The translations under genes and the position numbers were made by a program. This document shows, piece after piece, positions 27,662-39,648 of a stretch of DNA of 64,000 nt (its first letter is position 1; every line of letters begins with the position of its first letter). Source of the stretch: Saccharopolyspora erythraea. GTDB lineage: Bacteria; Actinomycetota; Actinomycetes; Mycobacteriales; Pseudonocardiaceae. The notes beneath the pieces are model-generated. The model did no database searches. It was not told where the DNA came from and saw only the letters and a list, made by a program, of their open reading frames with translations. The stretch lies in NCBI RefSeq assembly GCF_018141105.1, contig NZ_CP054839.1, positions 5,394,001-5,458,000 of the forward strand. The letters run 5' to 3'.

Positions 27662-28078
27662 TCACTGGATGAGCTGCCGGAAGCTGTCGGCCGCGTGGGC
27701 GTCGACTTCGTGGTAGGTGCGCATGGCATCGCCAACCGCGTCCTGCGCCTCCTGCAGGACCTCGCGGTAGCGCCTGAGCACACCGGCGAAGGACGTCTCG
27801 TCACCGTCGGCCCGGCTCGCGAACTTCGCCGCCATGGCCGTGCCCACCGGGTTCTCGCCCATGGGTGCGTGGCGGGCGAGATCCCCCGTCTGCCGCAACC
27901 ACGCGTCGACCTTGGCGATGTGCTCGTCGAGCATCGAGCGGATCCGCTCCCCCGCCGCAGGGTCGAGGCGCAGCTGCTGCGACTCCACCGCCCGCTTCAG
28001 GGTGCCGACCTCTGCCGCGGAGTTGGCCACCATCCGCGACGCCTGCTCCGCCGGAACGGCGGGCTCGCTCTCGCTCAT
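27662..28078 (-). CDS. Small helical type VII secretion-associated protein (module 2)
   Basis: A 138-residue, almost wholly alpha-helical protein (ASRMVANSAAEVGTLKRAVESQQLRLDPAAGERIRS, then HIAKVDAWLRQ and SFAGVLRRYREVLQEAQDAVGDAMRTY). Length and heptad pattern fit WXG-like or EspB-type helical partners, but no family motif is recognised. ATG 28078 starts the module 2 operon; 106 bp separate its stop from the large PPE-like gene. It faces the second SARP-STAND regulator across a 157-bp shared promoter region. Confidence 0.6.
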   Translation of the reverse strand: MSESEPAVPAEQASRMVANSAAEVGTLKRAVESQQLRLDPAAGERIRSMLDEHIAKVDAWLRQTGDLARHAPMGENPVGTAMAAKFASRADGDETSFAGVLRRYREVLQEAQDAVGDAMRTYHEVDAHAADSFRQLIQ

Positions 28079-28174
28079 GAATCTCCCCAGGACATGCGCA
28101 TAACGCAGGTGATCATGCCGGTGCGCGCCAACGCGCCGCCAACGCGGCACCAACGCCGGATGGCGGGCCGCCTG

Positions 28175-28213
28175 ATCAACAACGCCTTTATCAATTAACA
28201 TGAGAAATCAACA
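28175..28213. promoter_or_regulatory. Heptamer direct repeats between module 2 and its SARP regulator
   Basis: ATCAACA (28175-28181), ATCAATT (28190-28196) and ATCAACA (28207-28213) lie in line in the AT-rich centre of the divergent promoter region. SARP regulators bind direct heptamer repeats, though usually spaced 11 or 22 bp; here the spacing is 15-17. The match is suggestive only. Confidence 0.35.
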
Positions 28214-28235
28214 TGTTCTATGGGACGGGCCACTG

Positions 28236-31004
28236 ATGCGGATTCGCTTGTTGGGCCCCGCGGAGCTGCTGCGGGCGGACGGGAGCACAGCCGGGCTCGG
28301 TGCCGCCAAACGGCGCAGCGTGCTGGCCGCGCTCGCCCTCGACCTGAACCGGGTCGTGTCCATGGACCGGCTGCTGGACGTGGTCTGGGAGGGCAGTCCG
28401 CCGCCCAGCGCGAAAGCCGCGCTGCAGGGCCACATCGCCCAGTTGCGCAAGGTCCTCGGCGACGGCGTGGAGCTGGTCACCCGTTCGCCCGGCTACCAAC
28501 TGGTCGCCGACCGCTCGCAGCTCGACCTGACCCGGTTCGAGGACCTGCTCGCCGAAGCCAGGACGGCGCCCGACACCGAAGCGGTGGAGCTGCTGCGCAC
28601 CGCACTGGCGTTGCGGCGCGGGCCGGTGCTCGCCGACGTCCCCGCGGAGCGGCTGCGCCGGGTGGTCTCGGCGCGGATGGAGGAGTCGGTGGTCACCGCC
28701 ATCCAGGAGCTCGGCGGGCGACTGCACCGGCTCGGCCGCACCGCCGAGGGCATCGACCTGCTCCACGAGGCGGTCGCGCTGCGTCCGCTGCGCGAGCCGC
28801 TGGTCGAGCTGCTGGTGCTGAGCCTGCACCACGCCGGCAGACAGGCCGAGGCGCTGAACGTCTACCACGACACGCGCACCCGCCTCGCCGACGAGCTCGG
28901 GGTCGACCCCGGAATCGAGCTGCGGCAGGCGTTCCACACCGTTCTCACCGCCCACGACGAGCCCGAGCCGACCGCGCCGAAGTGCGTACCGCTGCAACTT
29001 CCCAGGGAGAACAGGGGTTTCGCCGGTCGCGAGGCCGAACTGGCGAAGCTGGGGCCGAGCGGGTGCGCCGACGGCGCGATCCGCATCCTGGTCGGGCCGG
29101 CCGGGGTGGGCAAGACCGCGCTCGCGCTGCGCTGGGCGCACCAGGTGGCCGCGCAGTTCCCGGACGGGCACCTTTTCGCCGACCTGCGGGGATTCGACGA
29201 GACCGAGCCGGTCTCCCCCGAGCAGGTGCTCACCAGGTTCCTGCGCGCGCTGGGGGTGCCCGACGCGCGCATCCCCGCCGACCCCGACGAACGCGCCGCG
29301 CTGTACCGCTCGGCGGTGGCGGGCCGCCGCATGCTGGTGGTGCTCGACAACGCGCGTTCGGCCGCGCAGGTACGTCCGCTGCTGCCCGGCTCCTCCAGCT
29401 GCGCGGTGCTGGTGTCCAGCCGCAGCCGGCTGGACGACCTGGCGGCCACCGAGGGCGCGGTGCGGGTCACCGTGCCGGCGCTGAGCCGCGACGAGGCCGT
29501 CACCGTGCTCGGCCTGGTGCTCGGCGCGGACCGGGTCGCCGCCGAACCCGCGGCGGCGGCCGAGCTGGCCGAGCTGTGCGACCGGCTGCCGCTGGCCCTG
29601 CGCGTCGCCGCCGCCCGCGGGAGCAGCCATCCGAACGGCACGCTCCGGGCGGTGGTCGAGACGTTCTCCGACGAGCGCCACCGGCTCCGCCGGCTCTCAC
29701 TGCCGGATTCCGGCACCGCCGTGCGGACCGCGCTCGCGTGGAGCTACCGCAGGCTCGACGCCGCCTCCGCCCGGCTGTTCCGGAGGCTCGCCGAGCATCC
29801 GGGAACCGACGTGGACCGCGCCGCGGCGGCCGCGCTGGCCGGTACCACCGTCGCGGAGGTGCAGCCCCAGCTCGAAAGCCTCATTTCGGTGCACCTGCTG
29901 CACAAAACCGCTCCGGAACGCTACGCGAGGCACGACCTCGTCCGGCTCTACACCACGGCGGCCGCCGAGGATGAGCCCGCGGCCGAACGGGATGCCGCAG
30001 CCGAACGGCTGCTGGACTATTACCTGCACACCGCAGACGCCGGCCGCCGGCTGGTCACCGATGAGGCGTGGCGGCCGGCGACGCGCGTCGCACGCCCGCC
30101 CGCGGAGTTCCCGGAGCTGACCACGGTGCGGGAAGCGCTCGAGTGGTTCCGCGCCGAGGAGAACAACCTGCGCCGGGCGCTCGCGCTGGCCCGCGCCCGC
30201 GGCGACCAGGACCGGGCGTGGCGGCTGGCGCTGTGCCTGGAACGGTTCCAGCACCACCTCGGCGATCTCACCGGGCAGGCCGAAGCCGCCCGGCTCGGTC
30301 TGTCGGCCGCTCGCGAGCTCGGCGACAGCCAGGCGCAGGCGGTCTTCCACGTTCGCGTCGGGGAGAACCTGGTCCGGTCCGGCCGGGCGGGCGAAGCCGT
30401 GGCGCACGGCGAGCAGGCCGTCCGGCTGGGCCGGGACCAACCGCACGACGCGTGCAACGCGATGCTCGGCCTGGGCTGCTTCCTGCACGCGGCGGGCAGG
30501 CCCGCCGAGGCGCTGGCGCGGCTGACCAGGTCGATCGAGGTCGCCGGAGCGGTCGGCAACGTCGCGGTCGAGGCGCACGCACTGCTCGGCAAGGCGTGGG
30601 TGCACCAGGCCGAGGGCGAGCGCGCCGACGCGATGGACGCGCTGCGGCGGTCCGTGGAACTGGCCTCCGACAACGGGCCCCAGGTGCACGGCGCCGCGGT
30701 GATGCTGATCGCGGGCGAGGTCGTCCGCGAGCTCGGCGAGCACGACAATGCGTTGCGCATGTTCTCCCGCGGGCTCTCGGCCGCCAGGGACACCGAGGAC
30801 CTCGTCTTCCAGGCCAGGCACCACCGGGCGATCGGCAACACGCTGGCGCACCTGGGGAGCAGGGCCGCCGCGGTGCCGCACTGGACGCGGGCGGAACGGC
30901 TCCGCGCCGCGCTCGGCCTGCCGGACGGCGGCGACGCCGGCCTCAACGGGACGCGCGGGTACCGGCCTCATCCGCACGGCTTCCCCGAACTGGCGTGCAC
31001 CTGA
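28236..31004 (+). CDS. SARP-type AfsR/SARP-STAND regulator with TPR repeats (module 2)
   Basis: A 922-residue AfsR-like protein. Winged helix from MRIRLLGPAELLRADG to about residue 95; activation domain to about 255 (RTAEGIDLLHEAVALRPLREPLVELLVLS in part); STAND ATPase with P-loop GPAGVGKTALA, Walker B MLVVLDNARS; then TPR-like helices rich in RLG, RVGENLVRSGRAGEAVAHG and GNTLAHLG. ATG 28236 sits at the canonical N-terminus; a longer start at 28200 is not needed. It is divergent from secretion module 2 and probably its activator. The arrangement mirrors module 1, where the regulator is also at the upstream end. Confidence 0.87.
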   Translation: MRIRLLGPAELLRADGSTAGLGAAKRRSVLAALALDLNRVVSMDRLLDVVWEGSPPPSAKAALQGHIAQLRKVLGDGVELVTRSPGYQLVADRSQLDLTRFEDLLAEARTAPDTEAVELLRTALALRRGPVLADVPAERLRRVVSARMEESVVTAIQELGGRLHRLGRTAEGIDLLHEAVALRPLREPLVELLVLSLHHAGRQAEALNVYHDTRTRLADELGVDPGIELRQAFHTVLTAHDEPEPTAPKCVPLQLPRENRGFAGREAELAKLGPSGCADGAIRILVGPAGVGKTALALRWAHQVAAQFPDGHLFADLRGFDETEPVSPEQVLTRFLRALGVPDARIPADPDERAALYRSAVAGRRMLVVLDNARSAAQVRPLLPGSSSCAVLVSSRSRLDDLAATEGAVRVTVPALSRDEAVTVLGLVLGADRVAAEPAAAAELAELCDRLPLALRVAAARGSSHPNGTLRAVVETFSDERHRLRRLSLPDSGTAVRTALAWSYRRLDAASARLFRRLAEHPGTDVDRAAAAALAGTTVAEVQPQLESLISVHLLHKTAPERYARHDLVRLYTTAAAEDEPAAERDAAAERLLDYYLHTADAGRRLVTDEAWRPATRVARPPAEFPELTTVREALEWFRAEENNLRRALALARARGDQDRAWRLALCLERFQHHLGDLTGQAEAARLGLSAARELGDSQAQAVFHVRVGENLVRSGRAGEAVAHGEQAVRLGRDQPHDACNAMLGLGCFLHAAGRPAEALARLTRSIEVAGAVGNVAVEAHALLGKAWVHQAEGERADAMDALRRSVELASDNGPQVHGAAVMLIAGEVVRELGEHDNALRMFSRGLSAARDTEDLVFQARHHRAIGNTLAHLGSRAAAVPHWTRAERLRAALGLPDGGDAGLNGTRGYRPHPHGFPELACT

Positions 31005-32133
31005 GCCCGCGGTCCGCTTCCCGTGGCGCCGGCGGGGCGGTTCGCGACCTGATCCGGGCGTCGACCACGCACAAGCCGGTCAGCCGCCCGGAAAGTCCGC
31101 GGTGGTCCGGCGTCCTGAGCACGCCCCATCCGTGGACCGCGGCCCAGAGGAGGGTGAGCGGTAGCCACAGCCCCGGGAATCCGGCGGCGTGCAGCGCCCC
31201 CTGCGCCAGCCCCAGCCCGCCGACGCCCACCAGCCACCGGCAGACCACGGCGGTGGCGGGCGGCCGCACACCGGGCGGACGTGCCGAGCGCAGGAGCGCC
31301 GCGCGCTGCCCGAGGGTGCTGCCACCAACGGCCAGCGCGAGCAGGAGCAGCAACAGCGCTGGGCCGATCCAGAGCGCGGTCGGCTCCAGCCACGGCAGGT
31401 CACCCAGCACGCCGTGGTTCCGGGCGAAGGCGAGGACGCGGCGCGCGGCACCGCCGGTCCACCACAGCAGCAACAGGTCGCACGACATCCCGGTCAGCCG
31501 CCGGAAACGGCTCACCGGGCGCGGGAAGTCGCGCGGCACAGCGCTGACCCGCCCCGGAACCAGGCGCACGGCGGGTGCCGCGATCCGGCCGGCCAGCGCG
31601 CCCGCGGTGTTGGCGATCAGGTCGTCGACGTCGAACAGCCGGTACGGGCACGGGTAGAGGCCCCAGACTCCGGTGAGCTGGGTCAGCTCGATCGCCAGCG
31701 ACACCGCGAAGCCGAGCACGCCGACGCGCAGGAGCCCCAGCCGCAGCGACCGGCGCAGCAGTACTCCGAGCGGCACGAACAGAACGACGTTGAGCGCGAA
31801 CTGCTGGACCGAGCCGTTGGTTGCCAGCAGATGGGCCGCCTCCTGCCAGCTCGCAGGCCGGCGCACCCCGTCGAAACCCGCCAGGGGCACCCACTGCGGC
31901 CGGAGCCGGCCGAAGATCTCGCAGAATCCGTCGATCACCGGAGGGAACGGGCTCAGGACGAAGCACGCGAGCGCGAGCACGTACAGCAGCGCGGCGAACC
32001 GCAGTATCGCCGTACCCGCACCGAGCTCGCCGTGCCTGCGGTACTCGCGCACTACGAACGGGACGAAGAACACCACGGCCAGCACCACGGCGAACGCCAT
32101 GGCGAGGACCGCTGGGGTGACCCGGCTGCTCAC
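30943..32133 (-). CDS. VanZ family membrane protein
   Basis: A 396-residue polytopic protein. The VanZ-like domain spans about residues 25-180: LNVVLFVPLGVLLRRSLRLGLLRVG, ELTQLTGVWGLYPCPYRLFDVDDLIANTAGALAG are diagnostic (quoted in pieces). A further hydrophobic bundle occupies 240-345 and the C-terminus is Arg/Pro rich. VanZ proteins can raise teicoplanin/lipoglycopeptide tolerance; the role here is unproven. Its 3' end overlaps the end of the SARP gene by 62 bp, an unusually long convergent overlap, so a start or stop in one of them may be inaccurate. Confidence 0.82.
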   Translation of the reverse strand: MSSRVTPAVLAMAFAVVLAVVFFVPFVVREYRRHGELGAGTAILRFAALLYVLALACFVLSPFPPVIDGFCEIFGRLRPQWVPLAGFDGVRRPASWQEAAHLLATNGSVQQFALNVVLFVPLGVLLRRSLRLGLLRVGVLGFAVSLAIELTQLTGVWGLYPCPYRLFDVDDLIANTAGALAGRIAAPAVRLVPGRVSAVPRDFPRPVSRFRRLTGMSCDLLLLWWTGGAARRVLAFARNHGVLGDLPWLEPTALWIGPALLLLLLALAVGGSTLGQRAALLRSARPPGVRPPATAVVCRWLVGVGGLGLAQGALHAAGFPGLWLPLTLLWAAVHGWGVLRTPDHRGLSGRLTGLCVVDARIRSRTAPPAPREADRGLRCTPVRGSRADEAGTRASR

Positions 32134-32649
32134 CTCTACCTCCTGGTGACGCCGCCCGCGGCGGTCACCGCGGCTGCGGTGCGCCTGCCGGCGGCTCAGG
32201 CGGGATTCCTCCGCGAGGAGGGCCGGGTTTCCCGTCCTGGCTTCTGCGACTTTCCTCGACCGCCCGCGCTGCCGGAAGGCCCGGCGGCGGGCGTGCGGTC
32301 GGCTACTCCAGCGAAACGATCATCGGCGCCGCACCTCAGCCGACGCGCGTCGAACGAGCGTGCCCCGGCCGCCCGGGGCAGGCCCGACACCCGGGCTTGC
32401 CTGTGTCCGCAGGCCGAATCTCCCGCGGCATTTTCGTCCCCGCAGGCGCACGCGGGCACGCGGTTCCGGCGTGCACGCTGGAGGTGGACAGGACGGCTCG
32501 GACCGCGATCAGGTCGCAGGGCCAGCCCCGTGCTGCGGCGTGCGGGCGATCCGGCGCGGTGCGCGAGCCGAACACCGACGCGGCGATGCGCAGGGCGCGG
32601 CGACGCAAAGGGCACTCGCGCTCCGCCGCCGTGTGCGGAGGAGTTCGCG
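32134..32649. other. Gene-free region before the stress operon
   Basis: This 516-bp region between VanZ and the GSP17M-like gene contains only weak open frames with shadow-type composition. No HAIR (HspR) or CIRCE (HrcA) element was found by eye. GGAGGA at 32637-32642 is the ribosome-binding site of the next gene. The promoter of the chaperone operon probably lies here. Confidence 0.5.
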
Positions 32650-33177
32650 ATGTCAGAGCAGCAGTCGCCCGCACCCGGCACGGGAGATGCGCCGGAGCAG
32701 CGCCAGGCGCGACGTCCGGTCGCGACCTACGACACCTACGCCGAAGCCGAGCGCGCCGTCGACCACCTTTCCGACCAGCACTTCCCGGTGGAACGGGTGG
32801 CCATCGTCGGCCACGACGTCAAGCTCGTCGAACAGGTCGTCGGCAGGCTGAACTACGGCCGGGCAGCGGCACACGGCGCCGGCGGCGGCGCTCTGACCGG
32901 CGTGCTGTTCGGCTGGATCTTCGGGCTGTTCAGCTGGATCCAGCCGTTGCTCGCGAGCTTCACCCTCGCCTTGTACGGGCTCGTGTTCGGCGCGGTCATC
33001 GGCGCCCTGATCGGCCTGCTGATGCACGCCATGCAGGGCGGCCGCCGCGACTTCTCGGCGGTGCGCGCGATGGAGCCGAGCCGCTACGAGGTCCTCGTGG
33101 ACACCGAGGTCGCCGACGAGGCGGCCAGGTTGTTGCAGCAGTTCCGGAACCCGCAGCCCGGCGGCGCGGCGGGCTGA
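32650..33177 (+). CDS. General stress protein 17M-like membrane protein
   Basis: A 175-residue protein. Residues 25-85 form the GSP17M-like domain ([40 protein letters not shown]), followed by a glycine-rich turn and two transmembrane helices ([42 protein letters not shown]), then [21 protein letters not shown]. The family is stress-induced in Bacillus and actinobacteria, with no known biochemical activity. It starts 52 bp before dnaK and is probably the first gene of the chaperone operon. Confidence 0.82.
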   Translation: MSEQQSPAPGTGDAPEQRQARRPVATYDTYAEAERAVDHLSDQHFPVERVAIVGHDVKLVEQVVGRLNYGRAAAHGAGGGALTGVLFGWIFGLFSWIQPLLASFTLALYGLVFGAVIGALIGLLMHAMQGGRRDFSAVRAMEPSRYEVLVDTEVADEAARLLQQFRNPQPGGAAG

Positions 33178-33229
33178 CGGCGCGCGCCGCCCGCCCCGCG
33201 TCCCCAAGACTCGTCGGCAGGAGAACGTC

Positions 33230-35125
33230 ATGGCCAAAGCCGTCGGTATCGACCTCGGTACCACCAACTCCGTGATCGCGGCCTGGGAAGGGGGCGAGGC
33301 CACCGTCATCCCGAACGCCGAAGGCTCGCGGACGACGCCGTCCGTCGTCGGTTTCACCGACTCCGGCGAGCGGCTCGTGGGCCAGCTCGCCCGCAGGCAG
33401 GCGATCCTGAACCCGAAGGGCACGATCTACTCGGCGAAGCGCTTCATCGGCCGCCGCTTCGACGAGGTGAGCAGCGAGGCGGAGGCGGTCGCCTTCGACG
33501 TCGTCGAGGGAAGCGGTGGCCTGGCGCGGTTCGACGTGCGGGGAAAGCAGTACGCGCCCGAGGAGATCAGCGCGCAGGTGTTGCGCAAACTCGCCGACGA
33601 CGCGGGCAAGTCGCTCGGGGAACGGGTGACCGAGGCCGTGATCACCGTGCCCGCCTACTTCAACGACGCCCAGCGGACGGCGACCAAGGACGCCGGGCGC
33701 ATCGCGGGGCTGGAAGTGCTGCGGATCATCAACGAACCGACCGCCGCCGCCCTGGCCTACGGCCTGGACAAGCGGGGGCACGAGACGGTCCTGGTGTTCG
33801 ACCTCGGCGGCGGCACCTTCGACGTCAGCATCCTCGACGTCGGCGACGGCGTGGTGGAGGTCCGCTCCAGCGCCGGTGACGGCCACCTCGGCGGCGACGA
33901 CTTCGACCGCAGGCTCGTCGACCACCTCGCCGACGAGTTCCAGCGCGACAACGGCATCGACCTGCGCAACGACCCCCAGGCGCTGCAACGCCTCTTCGAG
34001 GCCGCGGAGAAGGCCAAGGTCGAGCTCAGCTCGGTGTCGCAGACGCAGGTGAGCCTGCCGTTCATCACCGCCGACGCCAGTGGCCCCAAGCACCTGCAGT
34101 CCACGATCATGCGCTCCACCTTCGAGCAGCTGACCACCGACCTGGTGCAGCGGTGCCTGGACCCGGTCAAGCGGGCGATGGGCGATGCCAGGATCACCGA
34201 GAACGACATCGACGAGGTCATCCTGGTCGGCGGGTCCACGCGGATACCGGCCGTGCAGGCGCAGGTGCGCAAGCTCACCGGCGGCAAGGACCCCAACATG
34301 AGCGTCAACCCCGACGAGGTCGTCGCGCTGGGCGCCGCGGTGCAGGCGGGCGTGCTCAAGGGCGAGGTCCAGGACGTGCTCCTGCTCGACGTCACGCCGC
34401 TGTCGCTGGGCGTGGAGACCCGTGGCGGCGTGATGACCAAGCTCATCGAGCGCAACACCACGATCCCCGCGCGCCGCGCCGAGGTGTTCTCCACCGCCGA
34501 GGACAACCAGTCCGCGGTGGACGTCGTCGTGCTGCAGGGCGAGCGCGAACGTGCGGCCGACAACCGGGTCCTCGGGCGGTTCCGGCTGGAGAACATCCGC
34601 CCCGCGCCGCGCGGGGAGCCGCAGGTCGAGGTCACCTTCGACGTCGACGCCAACGGCATCCTGAGCGTGACCGCGCGCGACAAGGACACCGGCGCCGAGC
34701 AGAGCATCACCATCAGCGACAGCTCGAACCTCGACAAGGGCGAGGTCGAGCGGATGGTGTCCGAGGCCGAGCGCAACCGCGACGAGGACCAGCGGCTGCG
34801 CGCGGCGGTCGAGGCGCGCAACGAGCTCGACTCCGCCGCCTACCAGGTGGAGAAGCAGCTCGAGGAGCTGGGCACCGCCGCGCCGGAGAACGAGCGCGCC
34901 CGCGCCGAGATCCTGGTCGACGAGGCGCGCGAGGCGGTCCGCGACGAGGCGCAGCCGGACCGGGCCCGGCCGCTGACCGACGACCTGCGGCAGATCTTCC
35001 AGAGCCTGGCCAGCCGTGCCGGCGCCGGCGCCGGAGCGGGGGCGGCGTCCGGTGGCGGGCAGGGCGGCGGCCACGGGGACGGCGGCGGTGACGACGTCGT
35101 CGACGCCGACTTCGAACGGACGTGA
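33230..35125 (+). CDS. dnaK: Molecular chaperone DnaK (Hsp70)
   Basis: A 631-residue Hsp70. [12 protein letters not shown] (phosphate 1), [26 protein letters not shown] (phosphate 2) and [10 protein letters not shown] (adenosine) are present. The substrate-binding domain has [20 protein letters not shown] and the lid ends in a glycine/alanine-rich tail with [10 protein letters not shown] replacing the more usual EEVD-like end. It acts with GrpE and J-proteins in ATP-driven folding. ATG 33230 has GGAGAA 6 nt upstream. It lies in a compact operon with grpE, cbpA-like dnaJ, cbpM and clpB. Confidence 0.97.
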   Translation: MAKAVGIDLGTTNSVIAAWEGGEATVIPNAEGSRTTPSVVGFTDSGERLVGQLARRQAILNPKGTIYSAKRFIGRRFDEVSSEAEAVAFDVVEGSGGLARFDVRGKQYAPEEISAQVLRKLADDAGKSLGERVTEAVITVPAYFNDAQRTATKDAGRIAGLEVLRIINEPTAAALAYGLDKRGHETVLVFDLGGGTFDVSILDVGDGVVEVRSSAGDGHLGGDDFDRRLVDHLADEFQRDNGIDLRNDPQALQRLFEAAEKAKVELSSVSQTQVSLPFITADASGPKHLQSTIMRSTFEQLTTDLVQRCLDPVKRAMGDARITENDIDEVILVGGSTRIPAVQAQVRKLTGGKDPNMSVNPDEVVALGAAVQAGVLKGEVQDVLLLDVTPLSLGVETRGGVMTKLIERNTTIPARRAEVFSTAEDNQSAVDVVVLQGERERAADNRVLGRFRLENIRPAPRGEPQVEVTFDVDANGILSVTARDKDTGAEQSITISDSSNLDKGEVERMVSEAERNRDEDQRLRAAVEARNELDSAAYQVEKQLEELGTAAPENERARAEILVDEAREAVRDEAQPDRARPLTDDLRQIFQSLASRAGAGAGAGAASGGGQGGGHGDGGGDDVVDADFERT

Positions 35126-35133
35126 GGTCTGGT

Positions 35134-35646
35134 ATGACGACATCACCGCGCGAGCCCGACACCGAGCAGCCCGAGCCGGAGGAGCAGGCCGGGGAGCGGG
35201 AGGCCGAGCGGGCCACGCCGGACGTCGCGGAGCTGGAGGACCGCCTGCGCCGGGCGCTGGCCGACATCGAGAACCTGCGCAAGCGCCACGCCCGCGAGCT
35301 GGAGCGCGTGCGCGCCGAGGAGCGCGCGAGGGCCACCGCCGCCTGGCTGCCGGTGCTGGACAACCTCGAGCTCGCGCTCGCCCACGCCGAGGCCGACCCG
35401 GCCTCCATCGTCGAGGGGGTGCGGGCGATCCGGGACCAGGCGGTGGACCTGCTCACCCGGCTCGGCTACCCGCGGCAGGACGAGGTCGGTGTTCCCTTCG
35501 ACCCGAACCTGCACGAGGTCGTCGAGGTCGTCTCCGACTCCGACGCCGAACCCGGCACCGTGGTCGGCGTCCGGCGGCCCGGCTACGGCGACGTCGGCAA
35601 CCAGCTGCGGCCCGCGGGTGTCGCGGTCACCCGCCGGCAGGGGTGA
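35134..35646 (+). CDS. grpE: Nucleotide exchange factor GrpE
   Basis: A 170-residue GrpE. After an acidic leader (DTEQPEPEEQAGEREAERAT) the long helix ALADIENLRKRHARELERVR and the beta-wing domain (GVPFDPNLHEVVEVVSDSDAEPGTVVGVRRPGYGD, in part) are typical. It ejects ADP from DnaK. ATG 35134 lies 8 bp after the dnaK stop with GAGG upstream; GTG 35122 is an overlapping alternative. It follows dnaK and precedes the dnaJ gene by 6 bp. Confidence 0.93.
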   Translation: MTTSPREPDTEQPEPEEQAGEREAERATPDVAELEDRLRRALADIENLRKRHARELERVRAEERARATAAWLPVLDNLELALAHAEADPASIVEGVRAIRDQAVDLLTRLGYPRQDEVGVPFDPNLHEVVEVVSDSDAEPGTVVGVRRPGYGDVGNQLRPAGVAVTRRQG

Positions 35647-36899
<1,253 letters not shown>

Positions 36900-36915
36900 C
36901 GAGAGGTGATCCACG

Positions 36916-39546
36916 ATGGACATGAACCGGCTGACCCAGAAGTCGCAGGAGGCGCTGCAGGCGGCCCAGAGCATCGCCACCGAGCTGGGGCACACCGAGG
37001 TCGACGGCGAGCACCTGCTGCTGGCGCTGATCGACCAGTCCGAGGGCGTGGTGCCCCGCGCCATGGAGCAGGCGGGAGCCGACGTCGCCGCGCTGCGCGC
37101 CGACGTCGAGAGCGACCTCTCCCGGCGGGCCAGGGTCACCGGGCCGGGCGCGACGCCCGGGCAGGTCCACGTCACGCAGCGGCTCTCCCGCGTGCTCGAC
37201 GCCGCCGAGCGCGAGGCCAAGCGGCTCAAGGACGAGTACGTCTCGGTGGAGCACCTGGCGCTGGCGCTGGTCGAGGAGGGCTCGGCGAGCCAGGCCGGCA
37301 GGCGCCTGGCCGAGCACGGCCTGACCCGCGAGTCGTTCCTGGGCGCGCTGACCGGCATCCGCGGCAGCCAGCGCGTCACCTCCGCCACGCCCGAGGGCGC
37401 CTACGAGGCGCTGGACAAGTACGGCCGGGACCTGGTCGACGAAGCCCGCAAGGGCACGCTCGACCCGGTGATCGGCCGCGACGCCGAGATCCGGCGGGTC
37501 GTCCAGATACTCAGCCGCAAGTCGAAGAACAACCCCGTGCTCATCGGCGATCCCGGCGTCGGCAAGACCGCGATCGTGGAGGGGCTCGCGCAGCGGATCG
37601 TGCACGGCGACGTGCCGGAGGGCCTGCGGGACAAGACCGTCTTCGCACTCGACATGGGTTCGCTGGTGGCAGGCGCGAAGTACCGCGGCGAGTTCGAGGA
37701 GCGCCTCAAGGCCGTGCTGGGCGAGGTGAAGGCCGCCGAGGGGCGCATCCTGCTGTTCGTCGACGAGCTGCACACCGTGGTCGGCGCGGGTGCGGCCGAG
37801 GGCGCGATGGACGCCGGGAACATGCTCAAGCCGATGCTGGCGCGCGGCGAGCTGCACATGATCGGCGCCACGACGCTGGACGAGTACCGCAAGCACGTCG
37901 AGACCGACGCCGCGCTGGAGCGGCGCTTCCAGATCGTGCTGGTCGACGAGCCGTCGGTCGAGGACACCGTCTCGATCCTGCGCGGCCTGCGCGAGCGCCT
38001 GGAGGTCTTCCACGGCGTGAAGATCCAGGACGGCGCGCTGGTGGCCGCGGCGACGCTGAGCCACCGCTACATCAGCGACCGGTTCCTGCCCGACAAGGCG
38101 ATCGACCTCGTCGACGAGGCGTGCGCGCGGCTGCGCACCGAGATCGACTCGATGCCCGCCGAGCTCGACGAGCTCACCCGGCGGGTGACGCGGCTGGAGA
38201 TCGAGGAGGCGGCGCTGTCCAAGGAGTCCGACCAGGCGAGCGCGTCCAGGCTGGAGGAGCTGCGCAGGGAGCTGGCCGACCTGCGCGGCGAGACCGATGC
38301 CAAGCACGCCCAGTGGGAGGCCGAGCGGCGGGCGATCAGGCGGGTTCAGGAGCTGCGGCAGGAGCTGGAGCAGTTGCGCCGCGAGGCCGAGGAGGCCGAA
38401 CGCAACTACGACCTCAACCGCGCCGCCGAACTGCGCTACGGCCGGATCACCGAGCTGGAACGCAGGCTGGCGGCCGAGGAGGAGCAGCTCGCGTCCAAGC
38501 AGGGCGACCACCAGCTGCTCCGGGAGGTCGTCACCGCCGAGGAGATCGCCGAGATCGTGGCGGCCTGGACGGGCATCCCGGTGGCCCGCCTGCAGGAGGG
38601 CGAGCGCGAGAAGCTGCTGCGCCTCGACGAGATCCTGCGGCAGCGGGTCATCGGCCAGGACGAGGCCGTGCAGCTGGTGGCCGACGCCATCATCCGCGCG
38701 CGCTCCGGCATCCGGGACCCGCGGCGGCCGATCGGCTCGTTCGTCTTCCTCGGCCCGACCGGTGTCGGCAAGACCGAGCTGGCCAGGACGCTGGCGGCGA
38801 GCCTGTTCGACAGCGAGGAGAACATGGTCCGGCTCGACATGAGCGAGTACCAGGAGCGCCACACCGTCAGCAGGCTCGTCGGCGCGCCCCCGGGCTACGT
38901 CGGCTACGAGGAGGGCGGGCAGCTCACCGAGGCGGTGCGGCGCAAGCCGTACTCGGTGGTGCTGTTCGACGAGATCGAGAAAGCGCACCCGGACGTCTTC
39001 AACACGCTGCTGCAGGTGCTCGACGACGGCCGCATCACCGACGCCCAGGGGCGCACGGTCGACTTCCGCAACACCGTCATCATCATGACCTCCAACATCG
39101 GGTCGGAGTACCTGCTCGACGGTGTCGCGGGCGGCGAGATCAAGCCCGAGGTCCGCGAGCGGGTGATGGCCGAGCTGCGCCGGCACTTCCGCCCCGAGTT
39201 CCTCAACCGGATCGACGACATCGTGCTGTTCCGGCCGCTGTCGCTGCCGGAGATCGAGCGGATCGTGGACCTGCAGTTCGACGAGCTGCGCGCCCGCCTC
39301 GCCGAGCACCGCACGACGCTGGCGGTCACCGAGGAGGCCCGCAGGCTCATCGCCGAGCAGGGGTTCGACCCGGTCTTCGGGGCGCGTCCGCTGCGCCGCT
39401 TCATCGCCCACGAGGTGGAGACGCGGATCGGGCGGGCGATGCTGCGCGGCGACTTCCGGGAGGGCGGCGCCGTCGTCGTCTCGGTGCGCGACGACGAACT
39501 GCAGGTCGGCTACGAACCGGCCGCCGAGCCCGCTCGGGCGGCCTGA
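36916..39546 (+). CDS. clpB: ClpB disaggregase (Hsp100)
   Basis: An 876-residue ClpB. Clp-N repeats at 1-150, AAA1 with GDPGVGKT near 212 and [13 protein letters not shown], the full coiled M domain at about 405-545 ([21 protein letters not shown] through [12 protein letters not shown]), and AAA2 with [11 protein letters not shown] near 613 and [15 protein letters not shown]. The ClpP-docking loop is absent, as expected of a disaggregase working with DnaK. ATG 36916 lies 16 bp after cbpM. It closes the chaperone operon. The contrast with the M-domainless ClpC at 1.5-3.9 kb is marked. Confidence 0.96.
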   Translation: MDMNRLTQKSQEALQAAQSIATELGHTEVDGEHLLLALIDQSEGVVPRAMEQAGADVAALRADVESDLSRRARVTGPGATPGQVHVTQRLSRVLDAAEREAKRLKDEYVSVEHLALALVEEGSASQAGRRLAEHGLTRESFLGALTGIRGSQRVTSATPEGAYEALDKYGRDLVDEARKGTLDPVIGRDAEIRRVVQILSRKSKNNPVLIGDPGVGKTAIVEGLAQRIVHGDVPEGLRDKTVFALDMGSLVAGAKYRGEFEERLKAVLGEVKAAEGRILLFVDELHTVVGAGAAEGAMDAGNMLKPMLARGELHMIGATTLDEYRKHVETDAALERRFQIVLVDEPSVEDTVSILRGLRERLEVFHGVKIQDGALVAAATLSHRYISDRFLPDKAIDLVDEACARLRTEIDSMPAELDELTRRVTRLEIEEAALSKESDQASASRLEELRRELADLRGETDAKHAQWEAERRAIRRVQELRQELEQLRREAEEAERNYDLNRAAELRYGRITELERRLAAEEEQLASKQGDHQLLREVVTAEEIAEIVAAWTGIPVARLQEGEREKLLRLDEILRQRVIGQDEAVQLVADAIIRARSGIRDPRRPIGSFVFLGPTGVGKTELARTLAASLFDSEENMVRLDMSEYQERHTVSRLVGAPPGYVGYEEGGQLTEAVRRKPYSVVLFDEIEKAHPDVFNTLLQVLDDGRITDAQGRTVDFRNTVIIMTSNIGSEYLLDGVAGGEIKPEVRERVMAELRRHFRPEFLNRIDDIVLFRPLSLPEIERIVDLQFDELRARLAEHRTTLAVTEEARRLIAEQGFDPVFGARPLRRFIAHEVETRIGRAMLRGDFREGGAVVVSVRDDELQVGYEPAAEPARAA

Positions 39547-39648
39547 CCTGGAGCCGCACGGCGCAAGGAGCACGTGCCTGAGCTGCCGACGCAACCGCGC
39601 GCTCGTAGTCTGCACCCAGGGAGCCGGAGGCGGCCCGGGGATGCAGCC

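Noticed and set aside
32134-33229. HAIR or CIRCE element upstream of the stress genes and dnaK
   Set aside because: No CTTGAGT-N7-ACTCAAG or TTAGCACTC-N9-GAGTGCTAA-like match was seen by eye.
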